Assembly: GCF_921293095.1 (NCBI RefSeq)
Contig: NC_060248.1
Coordinates: 129,902,972-129,966,971 of the forward strand
DNA length: 64,000 nucleotides
Reading direction: 5' to 3'
From: Ischnura elegans
Lineage: Eukaryota > Arthropoda > Insecta > Odonata > Coenagrionidae
Part shown: in pieces, positions 55,401-64,000 of the stretch
Position numbering within the stretch: position 1 is the first letter of the stretch
How the letters are laid out: each line of letters starts with the position of its first letter
Position numbers and translations under genes: made by a program
Notes under the pieces: generated by a model
The model's database searches: none
The model's input: the letters and a program-made list of their open reading frames with translations, nothing else
Told to the model about the DNA's origin: nothing

Positions 55401-57307
55401 GGGTACACTCCTCTTTTCAAGCTGAAGTTAGAATACATACAACAAAAGAATGACGATAATCTGCCCCCAACAACAGGACAGTTTTGTAAGGCATATTTTT
55501 AACTACCCACTCCATAGCCTTGACTTGATCGCTTGTAGTTCCATTTCATGCTTCCTGCTACATAATTTACGAAATTCCCAATACCTGGAATGAGAAAGCT
55601 GACCAATCTTGACAGGAACACTGAACTTAAATATGGAGTTCTCAGGATGGAGTAACTGGCATAGCCCATGCTTTTCCTAGTCAAATTGACTCTATTGTCT
55701 GATTGTAAGATACTTGAAGATCTTTCATATATCAGTTCAACAAAAATTAAGTAATCGATACATAATTATACCTTTCTTTAATTATCAAACAGCCTGATAG
55801 CATTGCTGTCCTAATGAGTTGATTTAAAATTTGCAACTTAAGTTGTCACATCCCACCCACACCATGTTTTATTTTCTCCGATGTTATAGATGTGTGGCAG
55901 CAACCAAATACTTTTGACAGGTTGCATACACTTCAAGCAAAACCAAAAGGACTGAGAATAAATAATTATCACTCATTACACCACGGCCAAAAAATATGAA
56001 TTTCCATATCAGCATATGTTTACTTAATAAGAAGTATTCCATTCCACGACAAGCTATGAAAGAGAAGGAGATGAAAATGCTGAGGTAAATAAATTAGTGT
56101 GAGTGAATTGAGCAGGTAACATAGAGATGCATACCTAGATCCATAAAAGTGTGAAGAATTCGGGGTAGACTTGTTGGGCAAGACATATGAACAGACTACA
56201 TGGAAAGTATGAGGACGCAGGATACAGATATAGGTATAGCAGAAAACACAACATTGAGAGAAAAGGGAGACAAAATTAAAAACGTGAATATTACCATGGA
56301 TTCGCTGATAATCATTAAAAAATTGAATTCCAAGCTTAACAAATAATTTTACTGGAACAACAGCTAAGAACAAGCATTTAAATGGGGGCAAGTTCATTTA
56401 CCTGCCCTTAGCTCTGTAGGGCAGAGGCTTTTGTCTGGAGTAAGTATATATATCAGCATGGGAGGCATCAGACCCTCACATCTAATACACTTTTCAAAAA
56501 TTGATGAGTAACGGAGCAAATGACTCAACGATAGCAAAACAAGAGGTATTACTATGATCCACAGGCAGATCTAGTGGGCATGTGTGTCCCCCCCAATTAA
56601 ATGCAAGATTTTTAATACGGTCCCATTATCATTGCGTTCGTTTTGCATCACGAGGTATCCTTATGACCCCCCCCCCAATCAGAACAAAATCCTGGATACG
56701 GCCTTGCTTGTGCCTACCCCTGAAAGAAAACCTGGATCCTCCCCTGCTCTGTTGAGGTCTTAATAAATCAAAAGGAAGGATGAATGACGCAAGTAACTTA
56801 CGAGTGTAGGTAAATCCAATGGCAGGCAATGTCGATAGTCATACTCAATTGGAAAAGAAACATGTATTTCGGGTAGAAGTAACTGAGAGTGACCAGTAAA
56901 CACATTGTGCCACACCGGTCTGTCAACTGATCGAGTATCGCGCCAAACTTGGTACCTAGAAGACAATTGAAATATCAGTAAAATCGAAGAATTATAAAGC
57001 GACAAAACAGGAATATTACTGTTATAAAACATCCATCATACTTTGATTGAAATACCGTGCAGCATGTCCATCGACAGCATCCAAGAGACCACTGATTATA
57101 TAGCACCAGCAAGAAATTATATGGTTTGATGGCATGTAGTAAAACGATATAAGAGCAAGAATGATTCTAGCATATCCTGAAACGCAATGCCAAATTGAAA
57201 CCGTCAAAACTCCAAATGCCAAAGTTACTTATTGACCACCAAATGAAGAAATTGTCAATCTTACCGATCAAATTTGGAACGAAAAGAAATATATTTTCTG
57301 AACCCAT
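49327..57307 (-). CDS. Cdipt: Phosphatidylinositol synthase (CDP-diacylglycerol--inositol 3-phosphatidyltransferase), 5 coding exons
   Basis: ER membrane enzyme joining CDP-diacylglycerol and myo-inositol to make phosphatidylinositol. Exons 57307-57265, 57176-57042, 56955-56802, 53474-53311 and 49484-49327 total 654 nt, 217 codons plus TAG, all in phase; human is 213. The start MGSENIFLFVPNLIG is nearly identical to the family N-terminus. The complete CDP-alcohol phosphotransferase motif is present across the exon 2/3 junction: DAVDGHAAR, eight residues, then GAILDQLTD (D-x2-DG-x2-AR-x8-G-x3-D-x3-D), about residues 52-77. Several hydrophobic spans follow (TMCLLVTLSYFY, TIDIACHWIYLH, VLFLMCAGNEAFYAALYLL, TSAPIAVVKSLISLL). 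Two introns are under 90 bp and two over 3 kb, the large ones filled with repeats. It lies divergent to the plus-strand exon at 57992. Confidence 0.97.
49662..49735 (-). repeat. tRNA-derived SINE or truncated tRNA pseudogene
   Basis: On the minus strand: A-box TTGGTAGAGCATCTGACTG, an anticodon-arm-like CTGAACATCAG, and a B-box GGGTTTGAGTCCC. The acceptor stem 5' half is replaced by poly-A-rich sequence, so it is not a complete tRNA. Confidence 0.6.
51550..52916. mobile_element. Non-autonomous pogo/Tigger-like element (1.37 kb)
   Basis: Left end CAGTAGACTCTCGCTATTAC, right end (reverse complement) CAGTAGACTCTCGTTAATAC, with TA on both sides (51548-51549, 52917-52918). Several CTTCGTAATAACGA blocks repeat near both ends. 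A 93-codon ORF at 51999-52280 shows no transposase similarity. Confidence 0.88.
53311..53474 (-). CDS. Cdipt: Cdipt coding exon 4
   Basis: SLLQGKTSHKFIDMSENPVM, RIYYTSRPVLFLMCAGNEAF and YLLHFTEGPI, with the conserved NPxxRIYYTSRP segment. Confidence 0.97.
53897..54136. repeat. Long intronic inverted repeat (hairpin arms about 110 nt)
   Basis: From TACCTCCACTGC to its reverse complement GCAGTGGAGGTA. The two arms run through AAATCTGCTCATCT, TAGCCCAACAAT and TAGCAGTGTCC with only scattered mismatches and a central spacer of about 15-20 nt around AAGCTT. Confidence 0.85.
54771..55082. mobile_element. hAT-like MITE family H1, copy 2
   Basis: 312 bp with ends CAGTGGCGCAGCGAGG and (reverse complement) CAGGGGCGCAGCTAGG; perfect 8-bp duplication TACCTCTT at 54763-54770 and 55083-55090. 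Confidence 0.9.
56802..56955 (-). CDS. Cdipt: Cdipt coding exon 3: second half of catalytic motif
   Basis: TKFGAILDQLTDRCGTMCLL supplies the last two Asp; SYFYPKYMFLFQLSMTIDIA and CHWIYLH follow. Donor CACTC|gtaagt. The correct frame differs from the longest ORF in this interval. Confidence 0.96.
57042..57176 (-). CDS. Cdipt: Cdipt coding exon 2: first half of catalytic motif
   Basis: GYARIILALISFYYMPSNHI, then YIISGLLDAVDGHAARYFNQ with the first two catalytic Asp. Acceptor gtttcag, donor CAAA|gtatga. Confidence 0.96.
57265..57307 (-). CDS. Cdipt: Cdipt coding exon 1
   Basis: ATG at 57307-57305; MGSENIFLFVPNLI plus one base, donor ATCG|gtaaga. Only 14 codons, recognised by its near-invariant sequence. 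Confidence 0.94.
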
Positions 57308-57991
57308 GCTGAGTGATCAGTTGATAGACAGTGAAATGATTACAGCTTTTTTGCAACCCGTCAGCAGAAAGATGATATAGACGCTGAAAGAGAGAGAAAA
57401 CATGAGTTTCAACAATGATGAAACTGCTGCAATGGAAACTGACTTCACTAAAGATTTCACTATCCATTTCAATTATAGCCGAAAAGGTTTTTAAAACTGT
57501 ATTGTAACCAACATTTGTGGCTGAACCTAGAGATATAATACTTACGAGCCAAAACTGAACGGTTAATTAACTTGTTTTCGATCATGCGCATGAGAGAGAA
57601 AAAATCGACTAACACTGCGAAATGTTTAACAACTGGGGCTACACTTGAGGCATCATCAGTAGCTCAATGAAGATCAAAGTTCATCGTAGTATTAATTTTC
57701 GAAAGCGCAGACGGAGAGGTCATTTTTATAAACACTTGTGTCATCAATCAAACAAACCCATTTCTTCGAAAAGGTAAAGGATTTCGAATATATTCTTTGA
57801 TTATTCCACCCGATATCCGTCAAAGGAATACGATCGTCTCGTAATATTCAATCCAAAATTAAATTACACTGATAATTTAAAAATATTCGGCCAAGGAAGG
57901 GTATTCTCTCGTAATTCAATATTTTCAAAATTCTCTATGAGATAATTTACCACCAGCCAATCAGCTCCGCGCTCCGTCTGTGACATTCAAG
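57308..57991. promoter_or_regulatory. Probable divergent promoter region between Cdipt and the plus-strand gene
   Basis: 684 bp separate the two opposite start codons, so a shared bidirectional promoter is likely (inference). CAAGATGGC at 57988-57996 overlaps the plus-strand ATG and resembles the YY1-type start-site motif. A degenerate repeat with CTGATGATGCC (minus strand, about 57600-57665) lies inside. No TATA box can be asserted. Confidence 0.4.
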
Positions 57992-58150
57992 ATGGCACCA
58001 TGGCCTGAACAAGGCAACGAGCCCAAGGCACCTGATAAAAGTTGTCCTAAAGGAGTGGAGAGTAATCCTTCTGATCCATCTAATGTGGATTCTGGAATTC
58101 AAGACGAGCCTGAAGCAAGATCTCTACTGGGGAAAACTGACGACAAACAG
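57992..58150 (+). CDS. First coding exon of an unidentified protein (N-terminal 53 codons)
   Basis: ATG at 57992 within CAAGATGGC, followed by a second in-frame-neighbour ATG in another frame; the exon ends in a strong donor CAG|gtaggt in phase 0. The peptide is hydrophilic and disordered-looking (Pro, Ser, Asp, Glu rich) and contains EARSLLG, which fits the acidic dileucine sorting signal [DE]xxxL[LI] often found at the cytosolic N-terminus of lysosomal or endosomal membrane proteins. That role is only an inference. No further exon was found in the 5.8 kb to the window end, so the gene must have a long first intron or the call is wrong. Confidence 0.5.
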
Positions 58151-61100
58151 GTAGGTGCCAATTAACTCTTTCGTTTAGCCATTCTTCCTTGGTGGGCGGT
58201 CGCAGTAACAGTGATGTTTCTTATGCTTTGATGAGTTAATAACCTTTGCTGCGATAGAATTGTTCTTCATTTAGCGAGTACTTATAATGAAAACTGTGTA
58301 CGTGTGTGCATGTGATTACTTTTCTTTGCAATTATATTTCTTGGTGTTTTGCGGCAGTAGTTCTGTTAACTGAATGGCTGATACATCTTTAATTTATGTA
58401 TTATTTAAAGGTTTATGAGCCTTCAGTTCTGTACTTTTGTAATAATTAAATTAATTACCTAAACTCCTGAGAGATACTGCAGATTTTTATTAGTTCGCCG
58501 TGAATACAGTTGGTTTTCTCTCATGTCCTGCACGAAAGAATTAATGATTCTGCTAAAAATTAGTTGTGTGCCGTCATGCCTCCTAAACTTCGGATTAATA
58601 TGAGTAATCTGAACGTTCCTGCCTATTGGAACTTAAATAAAGAAGGGGGAGACTATTTTTAGGGATCTCAATCGCGTTGGTTGTCAACTTTAAAGTAATA
58701 AGTCACCCTTGTATAGCCTAGTTTTCACATTGAATATATATGGCGATATTATTTATCTTTATACATGTTTATTTATTGGAGTATTTATGTAAGCATGCTT
58801 GGTCGTTGTGGTGAGGTAAATTTATAAATACCGCATAATGGTCTCAACGGTTAGCGAAGTCGTGACAGAATTACGCCTTTCGATCAAAATCATGGGGATA
58901 CCCCACCTGTGTCAGTATTTGTGTATCAGGAAAAAAAGGGTTAATTTAAAGGCTATACCTTAGGAGAGAGTAAAAACGGGCCCCTCACGGTGGTTGAAGC
59001 GTGTGCATTGATTGCTGATTCGATTTATATTTGTCTGTGCATGCATAGGTTATTCACCGCTCATGAAGACTGCCGACGGGCGAGAAGAAAGTCTCGCTTC
59101 GGCTTTATGTTCTTCTGTTATCAGATTTTGCATGTTAAGCTTCACGGTTTTTCCACCGTACGTAACCCATTTGTTTGCAGTAGGCTGGTAGGTAGTATCG
59201 ATAACGTTGAAGGTTTCGCCAGCATGACGGTGTCGCTAAGGTCTGTAAGCGATCGGGACTTTAGGGTGGAAGCGTATGTGGCTGTCATTCTAAATTTACT
59301 CCGGTCCTCATCTCATAATTTTTTTCTGCAAGTGTATTTGAGGAAAATGGTTGGATTACTGTTTCTGCATGCGCATTTTTTTCGAATTACTAGCCACGAA
59401 AAGTGAATGTCCAATCAATACGATAGATGACGAAGTGCCGACGTAATTAAACGTTTCTGAGGGTTCGTAGTATTTATTGCGCTAGCGAATTTGGATTACA
59501 AGGACTAAGCTATTCCATAGCTATTTGCGCGTTGCCGTGACGGATTTCTATCCCCTTTCATAGGGCTAGCGGTCTAGTGCATGGCTTTCCGAGAAAATGT
59601 CAAAGACGAAAGATTGGTTTATTGAAAAATGTTGTAGATCATGTATCTCGCTGATGATAGATTGCGAATTCAAGGTACAATATTTTTACTATGGCATTAT
59701 GGTTTTTATTCGAATGACGAATTTATAAATATCTCGTCGATATTTTTCCCGAATCTTGAGTAACCATGGCTACCCATGGAGCAGAAATGGGATGAATTTG
59801 AAATTAAATGGAAAAAATGCTAAATTATGTTAAACCTGAAATATGGTGCGAAATGTTGCTGGGACTCGGAGAACTTTGTTTATGACTATTAATACAGGTC
59901 GCACCGCACTCGTATTCAAGTTGTCGTTCAGTTCTGATCTGTTGTTCCTCTTCTAACTTTTCCCTCGATGAATGTAGATTATTGTCGTTTTGATCTTCGA
60001 ATCGAGAACGAAAACTGTGTTCTCACGTGGGCAATGGTAGGTGATGCGCCGTAGCGCAACCTAAGCATCGTATCCTTTTCATGGATCTACTTTTTATGTG
60101 AGCCTCCATTGTGACTTTAAGGTCGCTATTTTTAAACCACATTGGCGAAGGTAGCCTTTGTTATGCTGCAGTGCAGTCTTCACCTTTTGCCTACATTGCA
60201 AGCTCATTTATTAAGAGTATATTTGGCGATAGGAGCGAGCCTGTGGAATTGTCGATCGCGTTATAATAAGGTCCATGCCTAGTACTAGTCCATCTTCTTT
60301 TTTATTTTCCCCTTACGAGCAGTGGCAATATTTTTTGTTTGTACTGGGATTGTAGGAGGCGTATTGCCCACTATCGATTTCTCCTGGGAAAGATGTTTTT
60401 TTTTTTTACATTTTTTTCGTCTCGAACGGCGGGCATTCCGCGAGTTGGTGGATGGTCCTCCCGTGCGGTCCAGCCCAAACTGTCGTTCTCCATGGTCCCA
60501 GCCTCCCAATTTGAATCTATTCCTATCCAGAGTGACCATCCGCTCGACATTATCTAGGCATTCTCTACTTTATCCGCGCACCTGCGGTGTCCCGTCGTAT
60601 TTCTAATTGAATTGGAAAATGTCCACGCTCTCTTGGTAATCATGAATAGGCATATCTTATTAGGCATCAGTGAGGCCATATTCCTTTGTGGAGGGGTCAA
60701 TGTGATTGAGTAGTTTATGAGCAGGTTTGCTAGGTTTTTATCATTTTCATATTGGAAAAAATTAAAATACGATTTTATCACCTTTACTATCATTCGAAAA
60801 TTGCAATTTTTCTCATTGTCAGTATTTACTATCAATCAGGGTGCTGAAGAATTTTATTTCATAAAGTTAGGACGTATTGTAGGTACTAAAAAATGATAAA
60901 TATGGAGTTTCTTTCTACTTCACCAATACCGAAATATCTGAACCGAATGTTTCTCTTGCATAGCAAGGAAAAAAAAAACTATTTGGTCTCATATTTTCTC
61001 CGTGGATTGATGAGTGGGACGAACTCACTACAACCTCAGTAAGGAGTCGCATAATGGTCAGTCATAATTTCTAGTCACCAGTCTAATCTATTCACACAAA

Positions 61101-61361
61101 AATTAGAGTAACGGGCTAATACTTATGAGATTAGATCCAAGACTTTATAGCTACGCCTATGTTTCAGTGATTTTTATTCTTATTTAATCATAATTTTATT
61201 TATTATTCGAAATACCATCAACGTATACATTTCAACGATAGTTATATTACGTGCGCTATTGACCGTTGTTTTTTTATTTGCTCTAATGAAGGTGAATAAA
61301 TGCACTGAAACGTCTCCAATATTCTGGAGTTAGGGATTATTATCCTGACCGACGCTACAGA

Positions 61362-61618
61362 GGAATGCTTTTATATAAGGCGACGTTTCGAGAGACGACT
61401 TGTCTCCCATCTTCAAGGTCATTTTACTCCATGGAAGTCCAATTTCACACTGAACGATACGACCGTTTACCGAGGAAAACAATACGGCTCAGGTATCGTC
61501 CGATTGGCTCTAAGTCTTTTGAAATTCTTCACGTTCTTCCCTTATGTTTTTTTAGAGTAACACGGCCTTGATGATGGGAGACAAGTCGTCTCTTTAAACG
61601 TCGGCTTATATAAAAGCA
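61362..61618. repeat. Fold-back repeat with degenerate hammerhead-like cores
   Basis: ATGCTTTTATATAAGGCGAC at the left and its near reverse complement GTCGGCTTATATAAAAGCAT at the right, each continuing through GAGACGACTTGTCTCCCATC. Each arm, read outward, has TTGA(A/T)GATG, a GAGAC..GTCTC hairpin and a (GA)AAACGTC block, in hammerhead order but with core mutations. Confidence 0.6.
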
Positions 61619-61803
61619 TCAACCTGGCTGAGAACCCGAGAAGTATTCATCTATAGTATTCACCAGGAGAAATTAAAATCGTTTACTACAGAGGAAGCTT
61701 AACAAAATTTCAACAGTCGTTGATAATATAACCTGAGGTTTCAGGCGAGATGGAGTGGAAACGGAACATAATAAAGAAGCAGGAGCAATTTCCACAATTT
61801 TAA

Positions 61804-61852
61804 ATTTATTGGTACTACCGGTTTCGCTTACAGCATCATCAGGTACAATATA
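61804..61852 (-). ncRNA. Hammerhead ribozyme motif, minus strand
   Basis: Same layout as the plus-strand motif: TATTGTAC, CTGATGA, T, GCT-GTA-AGC, GAAA, CCGGTA, GTACCAATA. The core is intact and the stem II loop differs by one base (GTA instead of GTT). Confidence 0.65.
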
Positions 61853-61946
61853 TAAAAGTGTGCAACGTCTTAAATAGGAAAGGCAGGATGGGGGTGGTAA
61901 GACGGTGGTAAGTAAGATTTCCTATTCAAGACGTTGCACACTTTGA

Positions 61947-61994
61947 TTTATTGTACCTGATGATGCTGTTAGCGAAACCGGTAGTACCAATAAA
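61947..61994 (+). ncRNA. Hammerhead ribozyme motif, plus strand
   Basis: Stem I TTTATTGTAC pairs with GTACCAATAAA (one bulge). The core CTGATGA (61957-61963) is followed by a short stem II GCT-GTT-AGC, GAAA (61974-61977), a two-to-three base-pair stem III ACC/GGT, and A as the cleavage-site base before GTACC. This is the compact type I form with minimal stem III known from Penelope-like elements. One extra T precedes stem II. Confidence 0.65.
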
Positions 61995-62449
61995 TTTAAA
62001 ATAGTGGAAATTTCTCCTGGTTCTTCATTAGTCTTTGATAATATATTTTAGTATTATTAATATCTTTGGCATCCCTTGATGGTGTCCACCGTTTTTCCCC
62101 GTGTGCTCCCCTACCCCTGAGATTCTTTTTTCTTTTCGTCGCTTGCCACCTGGCCACCCTACCTGTGCAGTTCTTGTCGCTTTTAATTGCGATTTTCTCG
62201 TTCGGGGGCGCAAGGAGGGGAGAGTGGCGTCAGGGCGGTCGACGCGAGGCGTTAACGCTTTGATCCACGGAGCCGCCGCCGCCGCGCGTGCATTAGGGTG
62301 GGTTTTGCGCGCCGCACCCCCCCTCCCCCCAACCCCATATGACCCCAGTCGCCTCTTAAGATCTTTTTTATCACCCTGTTTCGACCCTCTTGACTATATT
62401 CCGTATCTGGAGTATATAATCATCAGTTTAATATTCCATAACCACAATA

Positions 62450-62685
62450 AAGGCCTGTTTACACAGTACATTAACACGTACGGGTTAATGTCTACATGTA
62501 TGAACGCGAGAAATAACTCCAAAATGCACCGTGTAACGACCCAAATTGTGCGAATGCATGCACAGAATTTAGAACCCGTTCTAATTTGGTTCATGCATTC
62601 GTACATGATCCGTTCCGGTCCACAAAAATCATTCTCTCAAACGTAAATTAACTCGCACGTGTTAATGTATCGTGTAACAGGCCTT
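62450..62685. mobile_element. MITE family M2 with AAGGCCTGTT ends, copy 2
   Basis: AAGGCCTGTTTACACAGTAC at the left and its near reverse complement (GTGTAACAGGCCTT) at the right; interior blocks GCATTCGTACATG and TCTAAT..GGTTC match 4772-5162. Confidence 0.7.
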
Positions 62686-62947
62686 GAGAAATTAATAATA
62701 TCACTAAAATAATAATCATAAAGAGAGACTGAGGATTAATATATTTCGGCTTAGTTCCAGAATAAGACAATTGGGTTGAATTAATAATATCTTGAGCAAA
62801 ACACATAAATAATCGCAAAGAGAGACGGGATTATATTTTGACTTTGGTCCAGGTAATGATAATTGGTTTAAATTAATTATAACTCTTTGCAGCTTCAACT
62901 TAAAAAATGATGATAAAAATAACTTTGTTTGTCCACATTGATATGTA

Positions 62948-63030
62948 TCCGGCCTCGTTGGCGGCGGGAGTAAGTCCTCGCGTACCAATTTGAAGGTCGC
63001 GGGTTCGAGTCAAGTCTGGCTATCCAGGGA
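62948..63030 (+). repeat. tRNA-derived SINE head
   Basis: A-box-like TTGGCGGCGGGAG, then 35-40 nt later a good B-box GGGTTCGAGTC. The segment after it (GTCTGGCTATCCAGGG) is SINE-body-like. Not a complete tRNA cloverleaf. Confidence 0.5.
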
Positions 63031-63399
63031 ATGGGTGGTTTTAAATGTCTTTCGCCTGTATAATTAAATACAACGGAGAAATTATTATTTCGCCGTCTTC
63101 GTGTATCTTGGATACAGCATCCGTGCGTGAAGTAGTAACTTAGTGGTTCATTCACACGAACGTAAGTGTCATAAGAAGAAATTCTATGTGAAAAATAGCG
63201 TAAGATTATTTAGGTATTCAATTTATATGCGAAACCCCCACGAAGTAGAGCAGATTAACCAGTGGAACACCGGAGAAATGTTCATGAACAAAACCCCCCG
63301 AAAATTCACTTCGCAGAGTGATGACTTGTCGGTTGACGTATCTCGTAAGTGACTGGCAACGGGTATACACGTGAACTTCTACATTATACCCTACAAACC

Positions 63400-63870
63400 A
63401 CCTGAATAAGCGTGTGGCGGAGGAGTTAACATACCATACGTTAAAAAAAGAAAGGTAATGCTTATGCGAAGTTCCGCCTTGCATGTAGTCGGCCTTAATC
63501 GTTCGGGGGAGAAACGATTTCCTATACCTAACCGTTTGGCAGAATATCTCACATAAATAATCGTTTCTGTCCAACCTGGAAACATGATGGGGTTGTAATA
63601 GGATGTTCCCGGTGTCGCTCTGAAAGATATCCATTCTCAATTGCTCATGCAATCTTAAACCTAGCGCACAGCCTCCGAGTCACTAGCGGCTCCCATCGTA
63701 ATTCGTTTGACATCTGTGTAACGCTTCTTGTACTCCCGGAGCAGTTTTTGACGAATCGCGCAGCTATTCTTCGTATTTTATTAAGTTCACGTGTTAAGTC
63801 TCTCTGCACCGGATCCCATACGCTCGCTGCATTTTCCAGGTGTGACCGGACGATTGCGAAATAGCACCTC
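63400..63870 (-). pseudogene. 3' fragment of a non-LTR retrotransposon reverse transcriptase ORF
   Basis: On the minus strand the frame IVRSHLENAASVWDPVQRDL followed by TRELNKIRRIAARFVKNC is the characteristic segment after the RT domain of Jockey/I/CR1-type elements (the SHLEYAS.VWDP and IQRRAARF motifs). Downstream a nonsense codon after RFKIA and frame changes break it up, but RNDYLCEIFCQTVRYRKSFL in a shifted frame resembles the usual element C-terminus. The upstream part is decayed or outside the window. Confidence 0.72.
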
Positions 63871-64000
63871 TCTTTTAATTTTGCATCCGAAATCTTCCCA
63901 CAATCTTGTGTTCGAACTCAGTTCTAGTCCGATGTTTTTTTTCTCATATGGAACGCTCGATAATGTGACGAGTCGCAAATAACTTCCTATTACCCTTTTT

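Larger units (their letters stand above)
53475..56801 (-). other. Cdipt intron 3
   Basis: Contains the long hairpin repeat (53897-54136), hAT MITE H1 copy 2 (54771-55082), and a G/C-tract repeat remnant with a hAT-like end (CAAGGCCGTATCCAGG, minus strand) near 56570-56705. No gene. Confidence 0.7.
61771..62028. repeat. Inverted repeat of Penelope-type terminal sequence with two hammerheads
   Basis: Arms of about 115 nt in head-to-head orientation: AATTTCCAC, TTTATTGGTACTACCGGTTT, GCATCATCAGGTACAAT and GCAACGTCTT recur as reverse complements. A spacer of about 25-40 nt (GGCAGGATGGGGGTGG region) separates them. Confidence 0.8.
58151..64000 (+). other. Downstream region, presumed long first intron of the 57992 gene
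   Basis: No convincing exon seen. ORFs at 58990-59406 and 62101-62646 lack recognisable features, and the latter overlaps a MITE. Repeats: fold-backs (61362-61618, 61771-62028), MITE M2 copy 2, a SINE and a retrotransposon fragment. Confidence 0.5.

Noticed and set aside
57600-57665. Hammerhead ribozyme near the Cdipt start (CTGATGATGCC on the minus strand)
   Set aside because: CTGATGA is present, but GAAA is replaced (TTAAAC) and no stem I pairing is visible, so it is at best a decayed relic.
58990-59406. 138-codon plus-strand ORF downstream of the unknown first exon
   Set aside because: No family resemblance, no clear acceptor in phase 0 with the 58150 donor, and biased toward hydrophobic residues of AT-rich DNA.
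60285-60606. Overlapping Lys/Arg-rich and Phe-rich ORFs on both strands
   Set aside because: The composition reflects a T-rich tract read in several frames; no homology-like pattern.
62101-62646. 181-codon plus-strand ORF
   Set aside because: It runs from a GC-rich low-complexity stretch straight into MITE M2 copy 2; no domain features, so it is a chance ORF.

Overview
This is a 64 kb piece of an AT-rich animal nuclear genome, most likely an arthropod and probably an insect. The reasons are small coding exons with GT-AG (and two GC-AG) introns, a complete set of metazoan genes including twisted gastrulation, no bacterial operon structure, and a heavy load of cut-and-paste DNA transposons, MITEs, tRNA-derived SINEs and fold-back repeats. 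The species cannot be named from the sequence.

Layout. Four recognisable genes lie head-to-tail on the minus strand. (1) tsg (twisted gastrulation, secreted BMP modulator): three coding exons at 3673-142, with the extreme 3' end probably beyond position 1. (2) Spg7 (paraplegin, m-AAA protease of the mitochondrial inner membrane): 13 coding exons at 33249-8733. They join in frame to 842 codons with Walker A, Walker B, HESGH and two membrane segments. (3) Lrrc47: six coding exons at 40971-35463, 531 codons, N-terminal leucine-rich repeats and a C-terminal B3/B4-like region; one intron must use a GC donor. (4) Cdipt/Pis (phosphatidylinositol synthase): five coding exons at 57307-49327, 217 codons, complete CDP-alcohol phosphotransferase motif. 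Divergent from Cdipt, a plus-strand first exon (57992-58150) of an unidentified gene starts about 0.7 kb away; its remaining exons are not visible and may lie beyond the window. The genes are unrelated in function; this is ordinary gene-by-gene eukaryotic organisation.

The rest is introns and intergenic DNA filled with repeats. Best supported are: a pogo/Tigger-type transposon (9267-11309, perfect 27-bp TIRs, TA duplication) with an intact-length but mutated transposase; two inverted copies of a hAT-type element with perfect 8-bp target duplications (19320-21386, 45262-46935); several short hAT-like MITEs with 8-bp duplications; three TA-flanked pogo-like non-autonomous elements; a three-copy TA-flanked MITE family; a non-LTR retrotransposon 3' fragment at the right edge; and fold-back repeats, one carrying two well-formed hammerhead-ribozyme cores (61771-62028) of the kind known from Penelope-like elements.

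No new multi-gene system was found. The most unusual items are the paired hammerheads, the frame-forced GC-AG intron in Lrrc47, a long intronic hairpin in Cdipt, and two orphan exon-like segments between known genes. All exon limits come from manual splice-site and frame reading; UTRs and transcription starts are not determined.
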